A DNA stretch of 64,000 nt from Plutella xylostella (taxonomy: Eukaryota > Arthropoda > Insecta > Lepidoptera > Plutellidae): NCBI RefSeq assembly GCF_932276165.1, contig NC_063995.1:9734001-9798000 (forward strand). The letters are read 5' to 3'. The position numbers were made by a program, and so were the translations under genes. Positions 10,501 through 25,500 of the stretch are shown one piece after another (within the stretch, counting starts at the first letter, position 1; each line of letters opens with the position of its first letter). The notes below the pieces were generated by a model. That model worked only from the letters and a program-made list of their open reading frames with translations, was not told the origin of the DNA and ran no database searches.

Positions 10501-13500
10501 AATCAATAGACACACTATATAATTATGCTATGTATATTGAAATATCGCAGTTTCTTTGTACTTTCCGTAGTTTCAACGGCTTCACAATTCCGGGAATATC
10601 GACTTGAATAAAATGAAGGCAGCATTTATTGTATTTCGGAATAACAAATGTGGAGATGTGTTCACAGCTTACAAAATGGAAATAAAACATTGAAAAAGAA
10701 AACTGTATCACACGAGTGATGTATCAATTGTTTATAGTAAGCGACTCACGCTATTCTTATACTGGCTTTTGGCTAATCCTTTTCCCACGGTAACCAAACC
10801 TATACCAGCTCTATTGTTTGTCATCGAGCTCAAGACTTTTAGTAACTATCTAGTTTTAAAGTTCACATCTTCTTGTTTACTGTCCCAGGCAGTCTGAGTG
10901 CTCTTAAAAAGAAGTCGATACGTAATAATACAGTTGTTGATATTGTTAGTGCACTTTTCTTCTTCGAGAGCTGATGATATTGCGACGAAGACAGTTGGAG
11001 ATCAGTAATATGTTTTATTGAAATAAATAAGAAAGTTACACGCGACAGCTTATTATATTACAAGTAGAAGATAAGAAATAAGAAACAAACATTACACAGT
11101 TTCAATATAAACAAACCTTGGTCCTCAAACTAGATTAATATGCAGATTCACAGTCACTGTACATATTTACATAATTGTTTGTTTTTAAGTACAACTTACA
11201 CAATTGTATACAAGTAAATGTACATGACTGTACCTGCGAACCTAGCACAGGGCGCAGGACGCCTACGTCAAGACGTGACAAAACTTCTCCGTCGCACATA
11301 CTCTCGAGGCAGCGCGGCGATGCAAAACTTTTGTCACATCTTGATGTGCGCGTCTTGCGAGCCCTCCTGAATACACCGAAAACTATTGAAATGGATATAT
11401 AGTACATAGTACAACTTACCGACTAAAGCTTCGCAGAAGAGCCTGACGGCGCCGCCGCCCGGCACCCACTGGTCCTTGGACACGAACATCGTGCGCGGCT
11501 TGTCCGGCTCTTTCTCTGATAACAAATAAAATAAAATAGGTAGTAATAAAACGAGTGACTGTAAATTACAGTTCTAAGTGTCAAAATTAATTAATTTGGG
11601 TTATAGAATTACTAAGTGAGCGACTGACTGCGAGTGACGAGAAATCAACAGAACAGCAACATACAAACATTAATTTGAGTTACTTAAAATACAAAATGAG
11701 CAGCTTCATAATATTTGAGCGACCTAATATTTGTTTGAGTGTCAACGTTACGTCCTGCATTTTTTTCAATATTTGGCAAATGTATTTTTTATACTGAGCG
11801 GCAATTTATCTTAAATGAAGTTTTTCGAATACAAAAACCACTTTGAAAAATACACTAATGAGCAGGCTATAATGAGCAAAAATTTAAAAAATAAAAATAA
11901 TATGAAATAACTATTTGAAGAAACACTATTCTATTAGTTGAGAAATTTTATTATTGAAATATAAGGGTAATTAAATAAAACAATGCACTCCGTAAAAATA
12001 AAGTAATATGCATGAATTTATTTCAATCAAATGAACAAAGAATAAAATAAGACGCTTCAGTCAACTAAAAAAAAACTTATTAATACTAAGAAACATTGAT
12101 AGGTATGAGGAGCCCTACTACAACTCACGACTGCAATAATTCGTCGTCCCGGCCCCATTCGAATTCACACGCATTTAAAAATCTGTAGTTTTCATTAAAA
12201 AGGCGTATGAAAATAAAAAACATAAGCCCTCAAATAGAATATCAGTAACCAATAATCATTAATTAATAAAGCAGCATACAAAACTTCTGTCCTTCCACTT
12301 CCCTCTCTGTATTTCCAGTCGCTCACTTAGTAATTAAGTCGCTCGGATAAATTTTTTATATCTGAAATGGATTTATCACAATCCACTTTTTGAAAGCTCG
12401 TTCTGGTTTTTATTATAAATCAATATTCGTCGTCAGTTTAGTTAATTTTTCGCTTATTCAAATTCATACCGCTCAAGTTATTAAAACAGTATGTCATCAT
12501 CAGTCGCAAAGTTTTTTTTTGTTCGCTCGTTTTATAATTCCCCAAATAAAATGAGCAAAAGTACATATTATGGTGGGTACTACACAGTGGGTATACTGGT
12601 GGGTAAGTATATAAAACTAAAAACGAACTATCGAGAGTAGTCACGCAATGATATCTAGTCACCGCTAAATAATAGGTGATGTGTGATGTTGTTTTCGTCC
12701 GCGCTACCTAGGTACGTTGACGGTTGAAATAGTTAGTTGAACTAGTTATAGAAACCTTGCCCAAGTTAAGTGAATCGAATTGTAGTGGGTAGGTAAGTTC
12801 TGCTAGAAGACAATTTAAGTTTTATTCTAGTCTATACTCGGAGATAATGGAATGGCTATACGTATACGACATACAAAGAACATAATATTTTGTTCTCAAA
12901 AGAATATTATTCTCTGTTAAACAAGCTGCAGCCAACATACAATTTCCACACGACACAACGACTGTTTGTGCTTCTAACAGCAAAACTTTTAAATTGTGTA
13001 TGGAACGGTTAACCGAAACCGAATGTTTGCTGACGGCTGCGGCCCGCATGCGAGCAACTTTGAACACGTTTTCAATTTCGCCCGTCCCGCACACGCTACT
13101 CAAGTAAATTGACTTTGCTATTTCACTTCCAACTGCATACTGCAGGCTGCATACGGGAACTACGGGAAGTTTTGACAAAGGTCTTAAGGGTACTTATAAA
13201 AACTGGTGGAGGTAGAATTATTTTGCTCAGTAGCGTAGTATAGTTTCAGTTTTCAGCCAACCAGTCGAATTTAAAATTATAGCCGCCAATTGAAAACTAA
13301 ACCTAGAATCCTAGTTTTATTAAAAACAATGTTTTAGCGCGCTCTATGGTAAGATGAGAGGGTCGCCTCCGATCAGAATTTCCTATTCAGGGGGTCACAC
13401 TAAATCACTAAAAACTAAGTTTTGGAGCGCTGATGTGAATCGTGTAACTCGTGTTGCATTAAACGTGCCGATTGCACGACAGCTCTCGTTCGTTCGTGTA

Positions 13501-16500
13501 TCATCAGTATAAAGTAACCCTCCTGGACGCCCTCTGCGTCTGGTTGGCCGCCTCGGGGTACTGCACCAGGTGGAACTCACCCAGCACCTCCAGGTAGATG
13601 GTGTGCTGCTGGCTGTGCGTCTCGTTGCTGATGCGGCACGTGTAGTTGCCGGAGTCGGAGCGCGCGGCCCGCTGCGTGTACAGCGTCTGGTTGGCCGCCT
13701 CGGGGTACTGCACCAGGTAGGACTCACCCAGCACCTCCAGGTAGATGGTGTGCTGCTGGCTGTGCGTCTCGTTGCTGATGCGGCACGTGTAGTTGCCGGA
13801 GTCGGAGCGCGCGGCCCGCTGCGTGTACAGCGTCTGGTTGGCCGCCTCGGGGTACTGGATCAGGTTGGACACGCCCGCCGACCACGGGTACGCCACGTTG
13901 TCTTTGAACCTGTGGAGAAGATGGGAGGTTAGTGGAGTTGCGGTGTGTATTCATACTTATAATGTACATAAATTATGTCCTGGTCACTCTGAGCATTGCT
14001 ATAATTACAGCTGATATCAATTCAGTTGCAAAAAAATTGCGGAAGAAATTTTCCCGTTGAGAAGCCCCGGAAAATCAGGAAAAAACATTTCTAAGTAAGT
14101 TAACTAAATAACAATACTGCCTACCTATTTAACCATATTAAAGAGTACTAAGCAATCTAGAGTTTCTTAATTAATTGAAGAAAATTAAATTCAAAGTACC
14201 TAAGAATTGGGTCAGCAACTAACAAGAAGTATTTAAACCTAAAGTTAGAATGTATTGCGGCTTAGCAATTACTTAGGTTCTCACTAAATTATGTGGGGTT
14301 TCCGGCTTGAAGGCAGGTAGGGTAGGCATATAAATTCATTTTATTCCATGGAACTTATTTACATTATTTCTAAATAAATTGAAGAAGCATAGGAAATGAA
14401 TTAACACTTTGATCGTCTCGAAAAACTGGTAAGTATATCAACTTGACTATGAAATTTAAAACTTGGGTAATAAATCTATTCCGGCCTTTTTGAAAGGTGG
14501 TACGGAACCACAAGGGATTCAGAAGGTCCAGCTTAGAAATCCGGTCAAGAACACATACTTCAAATACCTACGTGGATAATATGTGTCATCATGTCATGTG
14601 CATGCATGCGTTTGAGGGTTAAATTGGGATTGCGGGCTTCTAAGAAACGGAAATTATCAATTTGAACCTTACGTGCGTCGTGATCCAATCTACTCAGGAC
14701 ATAGACAAAGGATCTCATCTGATAAGAGCGAATTCACAATAGCTCACAATCCCGGGAAGCGGGTTCGTTCCGCGAACATGATGTAGCTATGACGCGCTCA
14801 AACACACGGCTTATAAATCGCCATAATCGGATTATGCGTTGGAATTGTGATAAAATCATGTGGTAGCACGGGTCGTAAGTCGCGATCGTCAAGACGTGAC
14901 AAAAGTTTTCCGTCGCACTCGCTCTCGTAGCCGCGCGATGTGAGTGAGCGCGATGGAGAACTTTTTTCACTGTTTGATATTCCTGTTGGTAATATACCTT
15001 TCATGATGAGCAATTTTCATATAGATCTATTTACTTACCTCTAAAATCGAAAAATGTGCCGAACATCGGGGAATTACTTAAGTATACCTACTATGAAACA
15101 ACTGATATTTTAAACGTGGTTATATCAACAAAATCAAGCCACCTTTAAAAACTTATTATGGGTTGCCACACCTCACTTTTTCTAAAGAATATATACAGAC
15201 ATACACATCAATCTTATGACATCTATCTTTTTCGGTCAATGGTACAAATAGGATACAGTATTTTCTGAATTTGAGATATCGACGTATTCGAGCATACGCT
15301 TCGGCAATTCGTTATTCCAGTAACTGTATACATTATACATACAAGTATACCGTGTGTATACAGAATATACACACCCGGCAGCAACTGAAAAATTTCCGCG
15401 AATTATTCTTTGTGCAAACATCGACGCGCCCTAAAACAGTTTTTCGGGGAATCTCGTTTTTTTGCGGCCGATAAATATACATGTTTCAGCTTACAGGCCA
15501 GGCATGAAGTTTATGTCAAGGTAAAATTCTGAAAAGCGATTAACGTAAATCATATCAAATATTTTTTCAGTGTGTACCATGGTAAAACTGATGTATATTT
15601 TTCGGAGGGACGACGGCCGGTGCATACTGGCATGTTTTGGGCACAATCAAAACTAGCATACAAATGTCTGTGTTTAAACAAACATCGAGCCCGGTCAGGA
15701 ATCGAACTCTTCACGCTTCAGTGTAGACATGCAAAATGCAAACCCATGCACCGACGCCCGTCATTTCTAAATAATCATTAATAATTATAAACGAGAGTTC
15801 CTACGAAGTCTTCAGTACATATTCGCGAAGGATTCCTGAAATAAGCTAATTATGCATAGTGCATCGCTGAAGGCTGTTTCAGTGGAACGGGATTAAAAAT
15901 AAAACAACGTTAATAAAACAAAGACACATCGGCTCATTCGGGCTACCCGTTTCAAACTTTGCTTCTGGAATTTCCGTATACTCATTTGTAGGGTTTGTAC
16001 ATAACTAATAGAGGGTGTCACAGGGCGGTGGAACATTCAGGGAAATTGTAAATAGGTGTTACGTAAGCGACTTTCGGCCAAATTAAACATAATAATATAT
16101 GTTTATTGTAAGTGTTTTGGTAGGTAATCTGATAATCATGGTGAGTTGGTAATAGGTATATCAGTGTTAGATTTATCGGAACGTAGCGCCAAGTCGTACC
16201 GTAGCGTACTCCGTAACACAGTAGGTAAAGGTTAACAAACAAGTGAAGAAGATAAGAAAGTTTTGAAGCGAAACGAAGCGCAAAAACCGTTGGAGATTCA
16301 CAACAGTTACTCACACTATGTTTGGAACAAAAGTGCAATGAGCGTAATACTCAGATACTTACCCCTATTCTACAGGGGTATTCCTACCAACACATTCTAA
16401 CATAGCCTTTCCAGTACAAAAGTGAGTTCGTAGTGCATTGGATTCCCTATAGAGATATAGTGAATTCTTAACCCAAGAGACGATCCCACTAATGTACCTA

Positions 16501-19500
16501 CTATCGATTTGAAAACGCAGTACAGCTACGTTCTTCTTATTGTGTCAGACAGAGCTGTCACTTCTTGCGATTGCCTTAAAGCCGAAACATAAGAAAATAA
16601 TAACCCACCAGGATTTTTGTTAAATGTATAACTCTTTCGCTCCCAAGCCGCCGACACGCGAAACAAAAAGTTACCCAGTGAGGTCATCCCCCCGGCGGGA
16701 CCCGCGAGTCCTGTCGAAACCAGAGGTCCTTCACCCCGCCCCCGCTCCGCACAACTCATCCACTGACAGAACGATCAGCCTGCAATACTGGGAAGGGACA
16801 GGTATATGATGAGGTATAACAGACGCAGCTCCGCTTGCAATCTCGCAGATGGCAAGAGGTTCTTGGAAATTTCTCAGACTGGGCGGGTGTTTCGGGAAAT
16901 TAGGTTCGCGTGAGATTGGCACAAATATTAGTTGATGCTTAATATTTTAGTTTTGGTATAAAGGTGTCTACACAACATAGCATCTGGATTGCACCATCCG
17001 GTACGAACGTAGGTTTTGGTGAGTAAACACCCTGAATACGACGGAATGAGTGCAGAAATTGCCATTACAATCGAAGACATTTCAATCCAAATAATAATAC
17101 TATTGTAACAGCAGCCACAGAAAGCAACATTCCGCTGCAAATTCGCTTCGCAAAACGGTCTCCAAAGAATAAAACTGTTCTTGAGACTGCACGTAATTAC
17201 ATAATAATACATCCCGGCTCTCTGCCCCTCCACGAAACGTCAATTTAACTTGTCAATCAAATGGCTTAAAATATCCCCCCAAATTAGCTATGATGAGAAA
17301 AACCCGTGATTGTTTCGCAACACAATGGCTCAGGGAATACCGAAATGAATATCGAATACGTAGAATCACGTAGGCATAATGGTACCTAGTAGACTATAAA
17401 TAGGAGTTTTCATAAATGATCTTGAGATAAGGCTGCCGCAGTTGCTGAAGTTTTAATTGTTATTTAACGATTCTGTGGAGCTAATTGATTGGTGTTTGAT
17501 GGGTATTGATATCCGGGTTTACTGCGATTGTAACAGGATATTCATATTCACATTAAACAGCCTAAACCTTCCACTCTTGGTGAAGACAAGAGCTCCATAA
17601 AGGAGTGGGTGCACGAAAGGAGCCTTTCTCGAGTTACACTGACTGGCCATTTCTTTCAACATGCTCACAAACACTAGTCTAGCTCTCGCCGACTCACCGA
17701 CTGACACGATAAGATGAAGAACGGAAGGTTATGCCATGATCGGTTTCGATTACTTACTAATATCGCAGTGCACATTGCTATTGAAAGTACATGACAGGCA
17801 CAGGTAATACTGCACATTTACAGTGGCCGCCGCGCCGTATATCAGCGACATACGAGTAATATAAGTACCAACTTTTTTATTTTTATTTTGCAATTAAGAT
17901 AAATCAATTGAATGCAATCAATTGGTCCTTCAATATGCGCGTCGCTCGCGAGTTTGTGTTGGAGCGCACTCGTGCCGTGTGTCGATTCAATTCGCTGGAA
18001 ATTTGTGGGTATTCGTATGGAATATCAATTTCTCTTCTGGACATGTGCTTCATTTTAGTTTAGGGAGGTTAATTTATTGTATTGTAATGTAAATTTTAAT
18101 TTCGTGTCTTCTTCGTTGCCGTTGTTCAGTATGTCGTGTTAATCTATGTGCCTTCGACTAAATTATTGATAACATTCCATTTCACCCTGTGACATTATTT
18201 TCACAGCTTAACGCTGAGTTGCAGAAAGGAACCTTAAGCTAATTTCCACACTGCCTTGCTTTGATACGAGTACACGGGCAGAAAGAGACAGATATAGATT
18301 TAATGCCGACATTAGCTTAAATGTCCCTTCTGTAACCAAGCGTTAAGCCGTGAAAATATAGGAGTAACGCCGAGTAACATATGAAATGCAATGTAAAGTA
18401 CATTTTAACATCCATTAACTCATATACGCCCATGTACAAATAGAGGCCTCAGCCTAGAGCCAAGCCAGCCCAGATAGTACTTATTTCAATTGCAGATACT
18501 CATATCTGCAATTGAAATAAGTACTATCGAAATAAATGAATACACATAGTTAAGTGCTCGGGCGTTCAAACATCCATTTCATTGGACTCAACAAAATTGT
18601 GATTGGATGTTAAAATTAAATGCAAATTGAAATATTCTTTATCCGACGTAAAATTGTACAATTAATTCAGTATAAATATTATTATTTGTCGATTTCCAAA
18701 ATATTTATGAACACATAATATTAATACAATAGAGATTTGTGTTTACTAATTTAATATTTTCCATTTCTAATTTGATATTACGAGTGCCTAAATCAGTTCA
18801 ACGACATGCCTCGTTTTTACAGAGCTTACCTAGATACATACATAGAGTATGTAATGTACATCCTAATCCTAACTATCCTAACTATTACTATAAATGCGAA
18901 AGTAACTGTTTCTGTCTGTCTATCTGTCTGTTAATGGTCTGGTCAAGACCCTGTGAAAGAACATAGGCTAATTTTTATCCCGGAATTCCCACAGGAAAAC
19001 TTTTTAAGGCGAAGTGAAGCTCGCGGGAACAGCTAGTAGAGTATGTATCTAAGTAAGCTAGAGTATGTACAGCTCTAATAAATGTGACAATCTCGGTATT
19101 CCTGGAACAGCTCGCATGCGCCGGCGCAACACACAAATTGCTGTCCCCGCGCTTCCGCGAGGAAAAACCTAATGGCGGCGGGAAGTGGCTGCAGCGAGCT
19201 TCTACTGTTCAAATGTCGCTATTACGCAATTTCGCGCTGGGCTGCGCAGACGCAGAAAAGTGGGAAGTCTATGTGTGTGTGGGTGTATTTATTGCACATA
19301 TATAAACACAAGTGAACAAAGGGTGGACTTAATGCTATAAGCATTGTCTATCAGTCAACCCACAAGAGGTGCTAGAAAATGCGAGCCACCACGAGTAATG
19401 AAAAAGTTCCACTTACAACACTTTAAAGGCGATCTTGACCGCGGAAAAGCTCCCATAAAAAAATTCGCCGAACTCGCTAAATACCCATTGTTTACACTGA

Positions 19501-22500
19501 GCTCATTGCACGTGAGTTTATTATAAAAATTACGTAACGTATATCTTTGCGCGATCTGAAAGCCATTAGCGGCTCACTTCCGGGAACGGTTCTCGGAATC
19601 GCCGGATCAAGTATGTGTATACAGGATGTTGCAAAAAGGGTATACTAAGCCGAAACCTACATGTGCAGCATGGTATATCTAAGCCCGAAATAGAAATAAG
19701 AATTTCATAATTCGCGAAAAAAATAAGTCAATCTTCATAGTAAAAAGTCACGTGACCAACAAAGTTTCTATGGAAAAAGGAATATTTTTTTTCGCGAATT
19801 TTGAAATTCTGATTTCATTTTGGGCTTACATTCTAACATGCTGCACATGTAGGTTTCGGCTTAGTATACCCTTTTAGCAACACCCTGTATACTATACTGA
19901 GTATTACCGACCGTCGCGCCGGCGTGTTCTTTCCATTGCTCATGTCAATGAGCGGGGAACATTTATCTGCATGATCTGGTAACGGTACCGTGCAGCGCGG
20001 CGGGGGACGCACGCGATCCCGAGGACGCACCACCGGGCATTGGGAGGGTCACTCTAGTGTGACAATGATGTCGATTCTTAAGGCAGAAATTCTAAATTTA
20101 GAGCTGTCAAACAAAACCTTAATTTCTTTGTTTAAAATTCGACTTTATGATTGTTTCCGTAAATGTCATTTTTCGCTAGCAATTTTTTTAGTTTGACAGC
20201 GTTAAAATTAGAATTTCTGCCTTCAGAATCGACATCAATAACATAACATAATCAACTAAATCAACGTTAAAAACTCCTGACATTCGACACTAAGTGCCAA
20301 TTTCTCCATAGTCCGTTAGAGCATAACCAGGGAGCAGTGGTTGACTTTTGACACATCTGTCATGAATTTTATATGGAGATGACGTTTAATTTATAAATCT
20401 AATCCTGTTAGATAACCGACTATGGAGAAATTGGCACTAAAAGTAGCATAACTTTTGAACTTCTGAACCGAGTGAAATGAAACGTGGGTAAGGACCAGAG
20501 ATTTGTTTACTTGTCTAAGGTAAGGACACTCGGGGTAACATTACCTATGACACTAAAAAACAAAACTAAAATTGATTCAGCTATCTGGGACAGACAGATA
20601 CACATACATACGTTTAACTTACAACACACCTCATTCTTGTCTCTGGCTAAAAAACGGTATCTACATGTAATTTCATGGTTGGTGCAACAGCGCTGCGATA
20701 TTTTCTTTTCGTAAACAAGAGTGGCCCTCGTCCCCGAGAAATAAACATTTATTGCTCTCTCTTTGCACTCAATCATTGTTGTACTTGCTACCCTGTGCAA
20801 TTTTACCGTAACTTTCTTGTAGTTACTTGTCCGTTCACGCGGCGCGGATATCTTATGGAAAAGGAACCTTTTGGAAACATGTAGGAAGGAAACAATTCAT
20901 CATCATCACTGAAACTGTATTTCACTTTTCAGCCGAATGAAGAATGACCGACGCTCCGAGCCTCCAGAACTCAACTCTTATGCCGATCAAAAATCGGTTC
21001 ACAACAATCCACATGAACGCATGTGTGGAGCCGAGTAATTGCAATTCCCGTCATGTTGGAGCGGATTGGTAATTATCGGATTGGAGTGAGTCCACATGTA
21101 GCGGTGGCGGGGCATGTCTGCGGTTGCCGGCTACAATTTCTGTTTGCGGTTGAGGGCCACATTAGTGCAGCGGGAGCATTCTACGGCGATGTTAGAAAAA
21201 CCGCAACAGGCCGGCAAAAACTTGATCGTGTACCGTGTAACAGGTGAACCGGCTTACTGTTACTACAAGTTTAATAACCGGCCCGACGCACCGCACTCAG
21301 TAATATGCTGAGATACCTTTTATTGATTGCTCTAGCGTCCTCTGTCTAATGATGATAATTTCCCAACTCACTGTTACCACAACTATTACAAAGAGGAGGA
21401 GTCGATGTATGTAAGAATTTTTTGATTGAAACAATATTTATGTTTAAATCAGTTCAGTTCAAAAGCAGCTGCTTCAGATTAAGAACAGCTGCATCTTCTC
21501 AGTTAAATGTTTGAGTCAGAAACCAGAGGTATGAAGCATTGTTTTTTTAAAAGCAATTATATCAAACCATTCATACGGTTTACAATGGGCATCCGAGTAC
21601 GACCGGCCCCATCGCCGTATGTCGATGACTCGCGGCGAATAAATACACGAATAAGACGCCATAAACCATTTTGTGACATGCAATAAAACGGAGGGCCGAT
21701 TTATGACATACACGATTGCGTCTTTATTGCACTTCCTTATACGTATACGCCTGTAGGGTTTACACATTATGCAAATGCATATACGCCTTATACCGTGCAG
21801 TGTGCTTACAGGATTTCAGTAGAGAAGACACTCTTTGAAAGTGGCTATTATTGGCTTAAAATAAGTATCCTTAGAACAACCCTGCATCAGAGTTAGAAAA
21901 GCTAGAGGCAGCCTCACACGGTGTCCTCGGGCCTCCTCATACCTCTCTCTGCGGGCACAATTACAGTTCTCACCAATTAGGAAAGTTGAACAGGAAGAGG
22001 GTAGTCAGAGCTGGTGCAGCCGCGCGGGGAATGTCATCAGTACACGGGTAATTGCCGCGGCGAGTCTGAGCCAGGTGGCTGTAGCCGCGTATGGGCGAGG
22101 AATGTCGCCAGCATGGGAACGCTTCACTGCACCAAACGACATGCGTACAATATGCTGCCTAAAAGCTCTATTCAGATGTGTTGTATATGTACAGTGGCTG
22201 CGTCCACACGATATAACAGGCCTACCTCCAATAAACAGATCAGTGTGCTAACCTCTGTCTTTTCACTCGCACCTTGCGCTCCTACTTAACAAGATACAAG
22301 CGAGATTGCTATAACGCTTTGTACCTGTAGATGTACCGAGTAGCTAAAGCGATATCCAACGAACTGTATTATAGTTATTAGGTGGCGATATCACTCTCTG
22401 ACTATTGCCCAATGGATTAATCCACACGGTTTGTCATGCTATTCTTTATAACAATCAGAAGATTCTGGTGAACAGTAATGGATTCTACTTCAGCTATATC

Positions 22501-25500
22501 ACTGGTAATTAAGGTTTTAGCCGGAGTTAATAAAACCAATTTTCACATCCTATTCAACTTTGCTATGTCAAAGATAGAACGCCAAAATTAAAAAAAAAAC
22601 ACCAAGCAAGCAGAGCCAGCAGCTACAAACGGGCATCCAATTACTACCAGGTCAAGCAATTTATTGAAAAATACATCCATATAACGTTTAATTGTATGTC
22701 TATACATGCATGTACGAATATATCACGCCAATCAACGCAGCGCACACAGAGGCCGAATAAAAATTGAACGGCTAATGAAAATTCAGCACACCGCCCGGGG
22801 GCAGTTCCGGTAACCGGACACACACACCGTATCTGATAACAGGAATTGTCACTACTAGTGATGAGCCCATTCTGTATTCAAATAAACGTGCTATGGATGC
22901 CAGAATATATTGTCACACAGGTCATTTCATAAATTGATAGTAAATAATGATTTTACAAAGCTTTTACTAAACATTTTACGAATTCCGTAGGGATTACGAG
23001 GCTGGAATTGCAAACATTAAGCATGCAAACGACGAAGCCGAATAGAATAGAAATTCCCATAAACAATACGCGGAGAGGGATCAACGAATGCATAAGTATT
23101 CGATAGCCGATCGCGGTTTCTTGGCACCGCATGAAATTGCAAGTGCATAGGAATCCATTATTACGATAGGTCACGCCAGGCATGCTAAGCAGGGGCTCGT
23201 GATGGCCGATGCAATTGTGCGAATTATTAAATGTCCAATTCCAGGTATTGTGACCGGAAACGGCTGTTTCATTATGCCGTCGATGCGACCGCGTGATCGA
23301 TCCTCCGCCCGAACCCCACTCGATTCCGCTTATTCGATTGAGATCTTTCCAATGCAGGTCGTTCGAAATATGATTGGACATTTAATATTCAAATCATTGA
23401 ACACATTGACGTCCTATTTGGATGTTAAATTCATTTCTACATAATCATGTTTCGCTTCCCCCCGTAACTAACTGGGTATTTATCATTTATAATCGTATTG
23501 TTAATCCGTGGCTATGTGCATGTATGTACATGTATGTGTACATAATCAGTTGATATGTATGTGAGTGCAGTGACAGCATAATAAAGGGTCGGCGTGCGGC
23601 GGAGATGCACGTGCGATAGTGTGATGTGGCCACCGAGCGCGCCGCCACCGCAGCACGGCTCGCGGGGGTCACTCTATGGGACGATAAACAAAGCTTTGGA
23701 GCGCTTCTACGCAAGCCACGACTCTATCTCGTTGTATTGAACGAATGCTGTCGTTCGTTAGTTTTTCGTCAATATAGAGTCAGTCACCCACGAGGTACGG
23801 GCTACCAGCTTTTATGTAGGTATAAGCGCTTTGAAGGTTTTTGAAATAGAGAAATGCCGTGATTGATGAAACATATTGTATGGCATTCTATACATACATA
23901 CGTAAGTAGTTAAGTACACATTTAATTTAAATCTTTATTGCAAAAATATTAAATAGGTACTTAGGAGTAAGTGTGTAAGGAAAAGGTGTATTTTATTCAA
24001 CTCCATGCTGAATGTTTTTATTTAATTTTTGATTCAGCCTAAAATTTTCTAAAATAGCGTTTCACGTCGCTGTCTTTTCGGTGCCAGAACAGAACAGCGC
24101 TAGTGGCGCCGCCAAATTAATTAAAAAAACTTTCGATTCGTCCTGCATTTTATACTTACAACTTTTATTACCCTTTTTTTCGATCATAATGATGCACGAT
24201 TACAAGATTGGTCGCAATATAACTAATGATGAGAATACAGTCATCTTCGTTATAAATCCACGACCAAAAAAGCATCTTAAATTTAACTTGACCGATTCCG
24301 TACTTTTGAACAGATAAACCGATTTTAATGATACATGCGACATTCCTAACAATAGGGTAGGTACTTATGTGTAACAGAGTCGTTTTAATCAAGTCAGGCG
24401 CGCGCGTCGCAGCATAGGTAAAGGCCTATCCACTCCACTTCATTCTCTGCCAACTCACGCTTAAAAAATTTAGTTTAATAATACTTATCACTCACATCAG
24501 ACTGAAAATGCTTTTTCAGAGGATTATTTCAGTAAGTATCTTATCCTCCTGACCCCATAATGACTACGTAAATGTAGGACATAAAGTGAATGAATATTCC
24601 TACGTCTGCGTCATTTCTACTAATAGTCAGGAGGTTATAGATTGTTCATATGTATTAATTCATATAACCAATAATTCAATAAATGGGTACGAAATATAAA
24701 TCAATGACAAAAATGTCTTATCGGGGGTGGTAAAAATGTAAAAACCTTTAGACCAATCAGCGTCATCGACGACTGGTTCGCAAAATGCGCTTGCGCATCG
24801 AAAGCGTTCGCATGTGGTGCGTGTTGCGTGCGCGCACCGACTACACACAAGGCCGGCTCCCGCGGGCCCGCGCCCAATTCATGACAAACTCAGCATTTGC
24901 TAAGCGACACTGGCTTCGGAATACATTGCTGTGCTCTTTTTCGCCATACGATATCGCTATAGTGACCGCCGCGATGGACAGTCTACTATATCTGAGCGTG
25001 ATTTAGGTATTCCAATTACATTTACGAAATTTGTAGCTCTGACCTGGCTTTTTATCACAAACTAGTTTACATAGACTGGTAGGTGGCGTATCATCCAACC
25101 GATAACAGTTTCGTTGCTCAGATATCTCCATGCAGAACATATTATATTATGCTTCCAACTCGACATCGCTTTAAAACCGGCGTATTCCCCAGAATAACGC
25201 ACCCAGTCTCTGGTCTGTGCATCTTTAGGGGCACGCAACTCTGGTTCGCGCTAATCAGGCCCGGTATCGACAGGCATACCCGCGCAATTAGCCTCTTTGT
25301 CGGCGCTGACAAAAACGACCCTTTAACCAGACGGTTCGAGTCGTTTTACTCTCTGCACAGGGGGGTTACTTTAGCTTGATAACAAAACAAACGAACGTGA
25401 GATGTCGCACAATCGGTACGTTTAATGCAAAGATACAGAGTCGAGGTTAGGCGGCAGACCTCCGAATCGTCGTTTTTCGTAAGGTAGAGTGACCCGCGGC

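Noticed and set aside
13570..13932. Plus-strand ORF of 120 codons over the Ig exons
   Set aside because: It is the antisense shadow of the GC-rich Ig exon and its duplicate; it has no domain of its own.
18473..18528. microRNA gene
   Set aside because: A fully paired 26-bp stem with a 4-nt loop is too short and too perfect for an animal pre-miRNA; kept only as a hairpin.
22953..23381. 142-codon minus-strand ORF
   Set aside because: Composition is like the surrounding intron; no domain, no signal peptide, no conserved motif.
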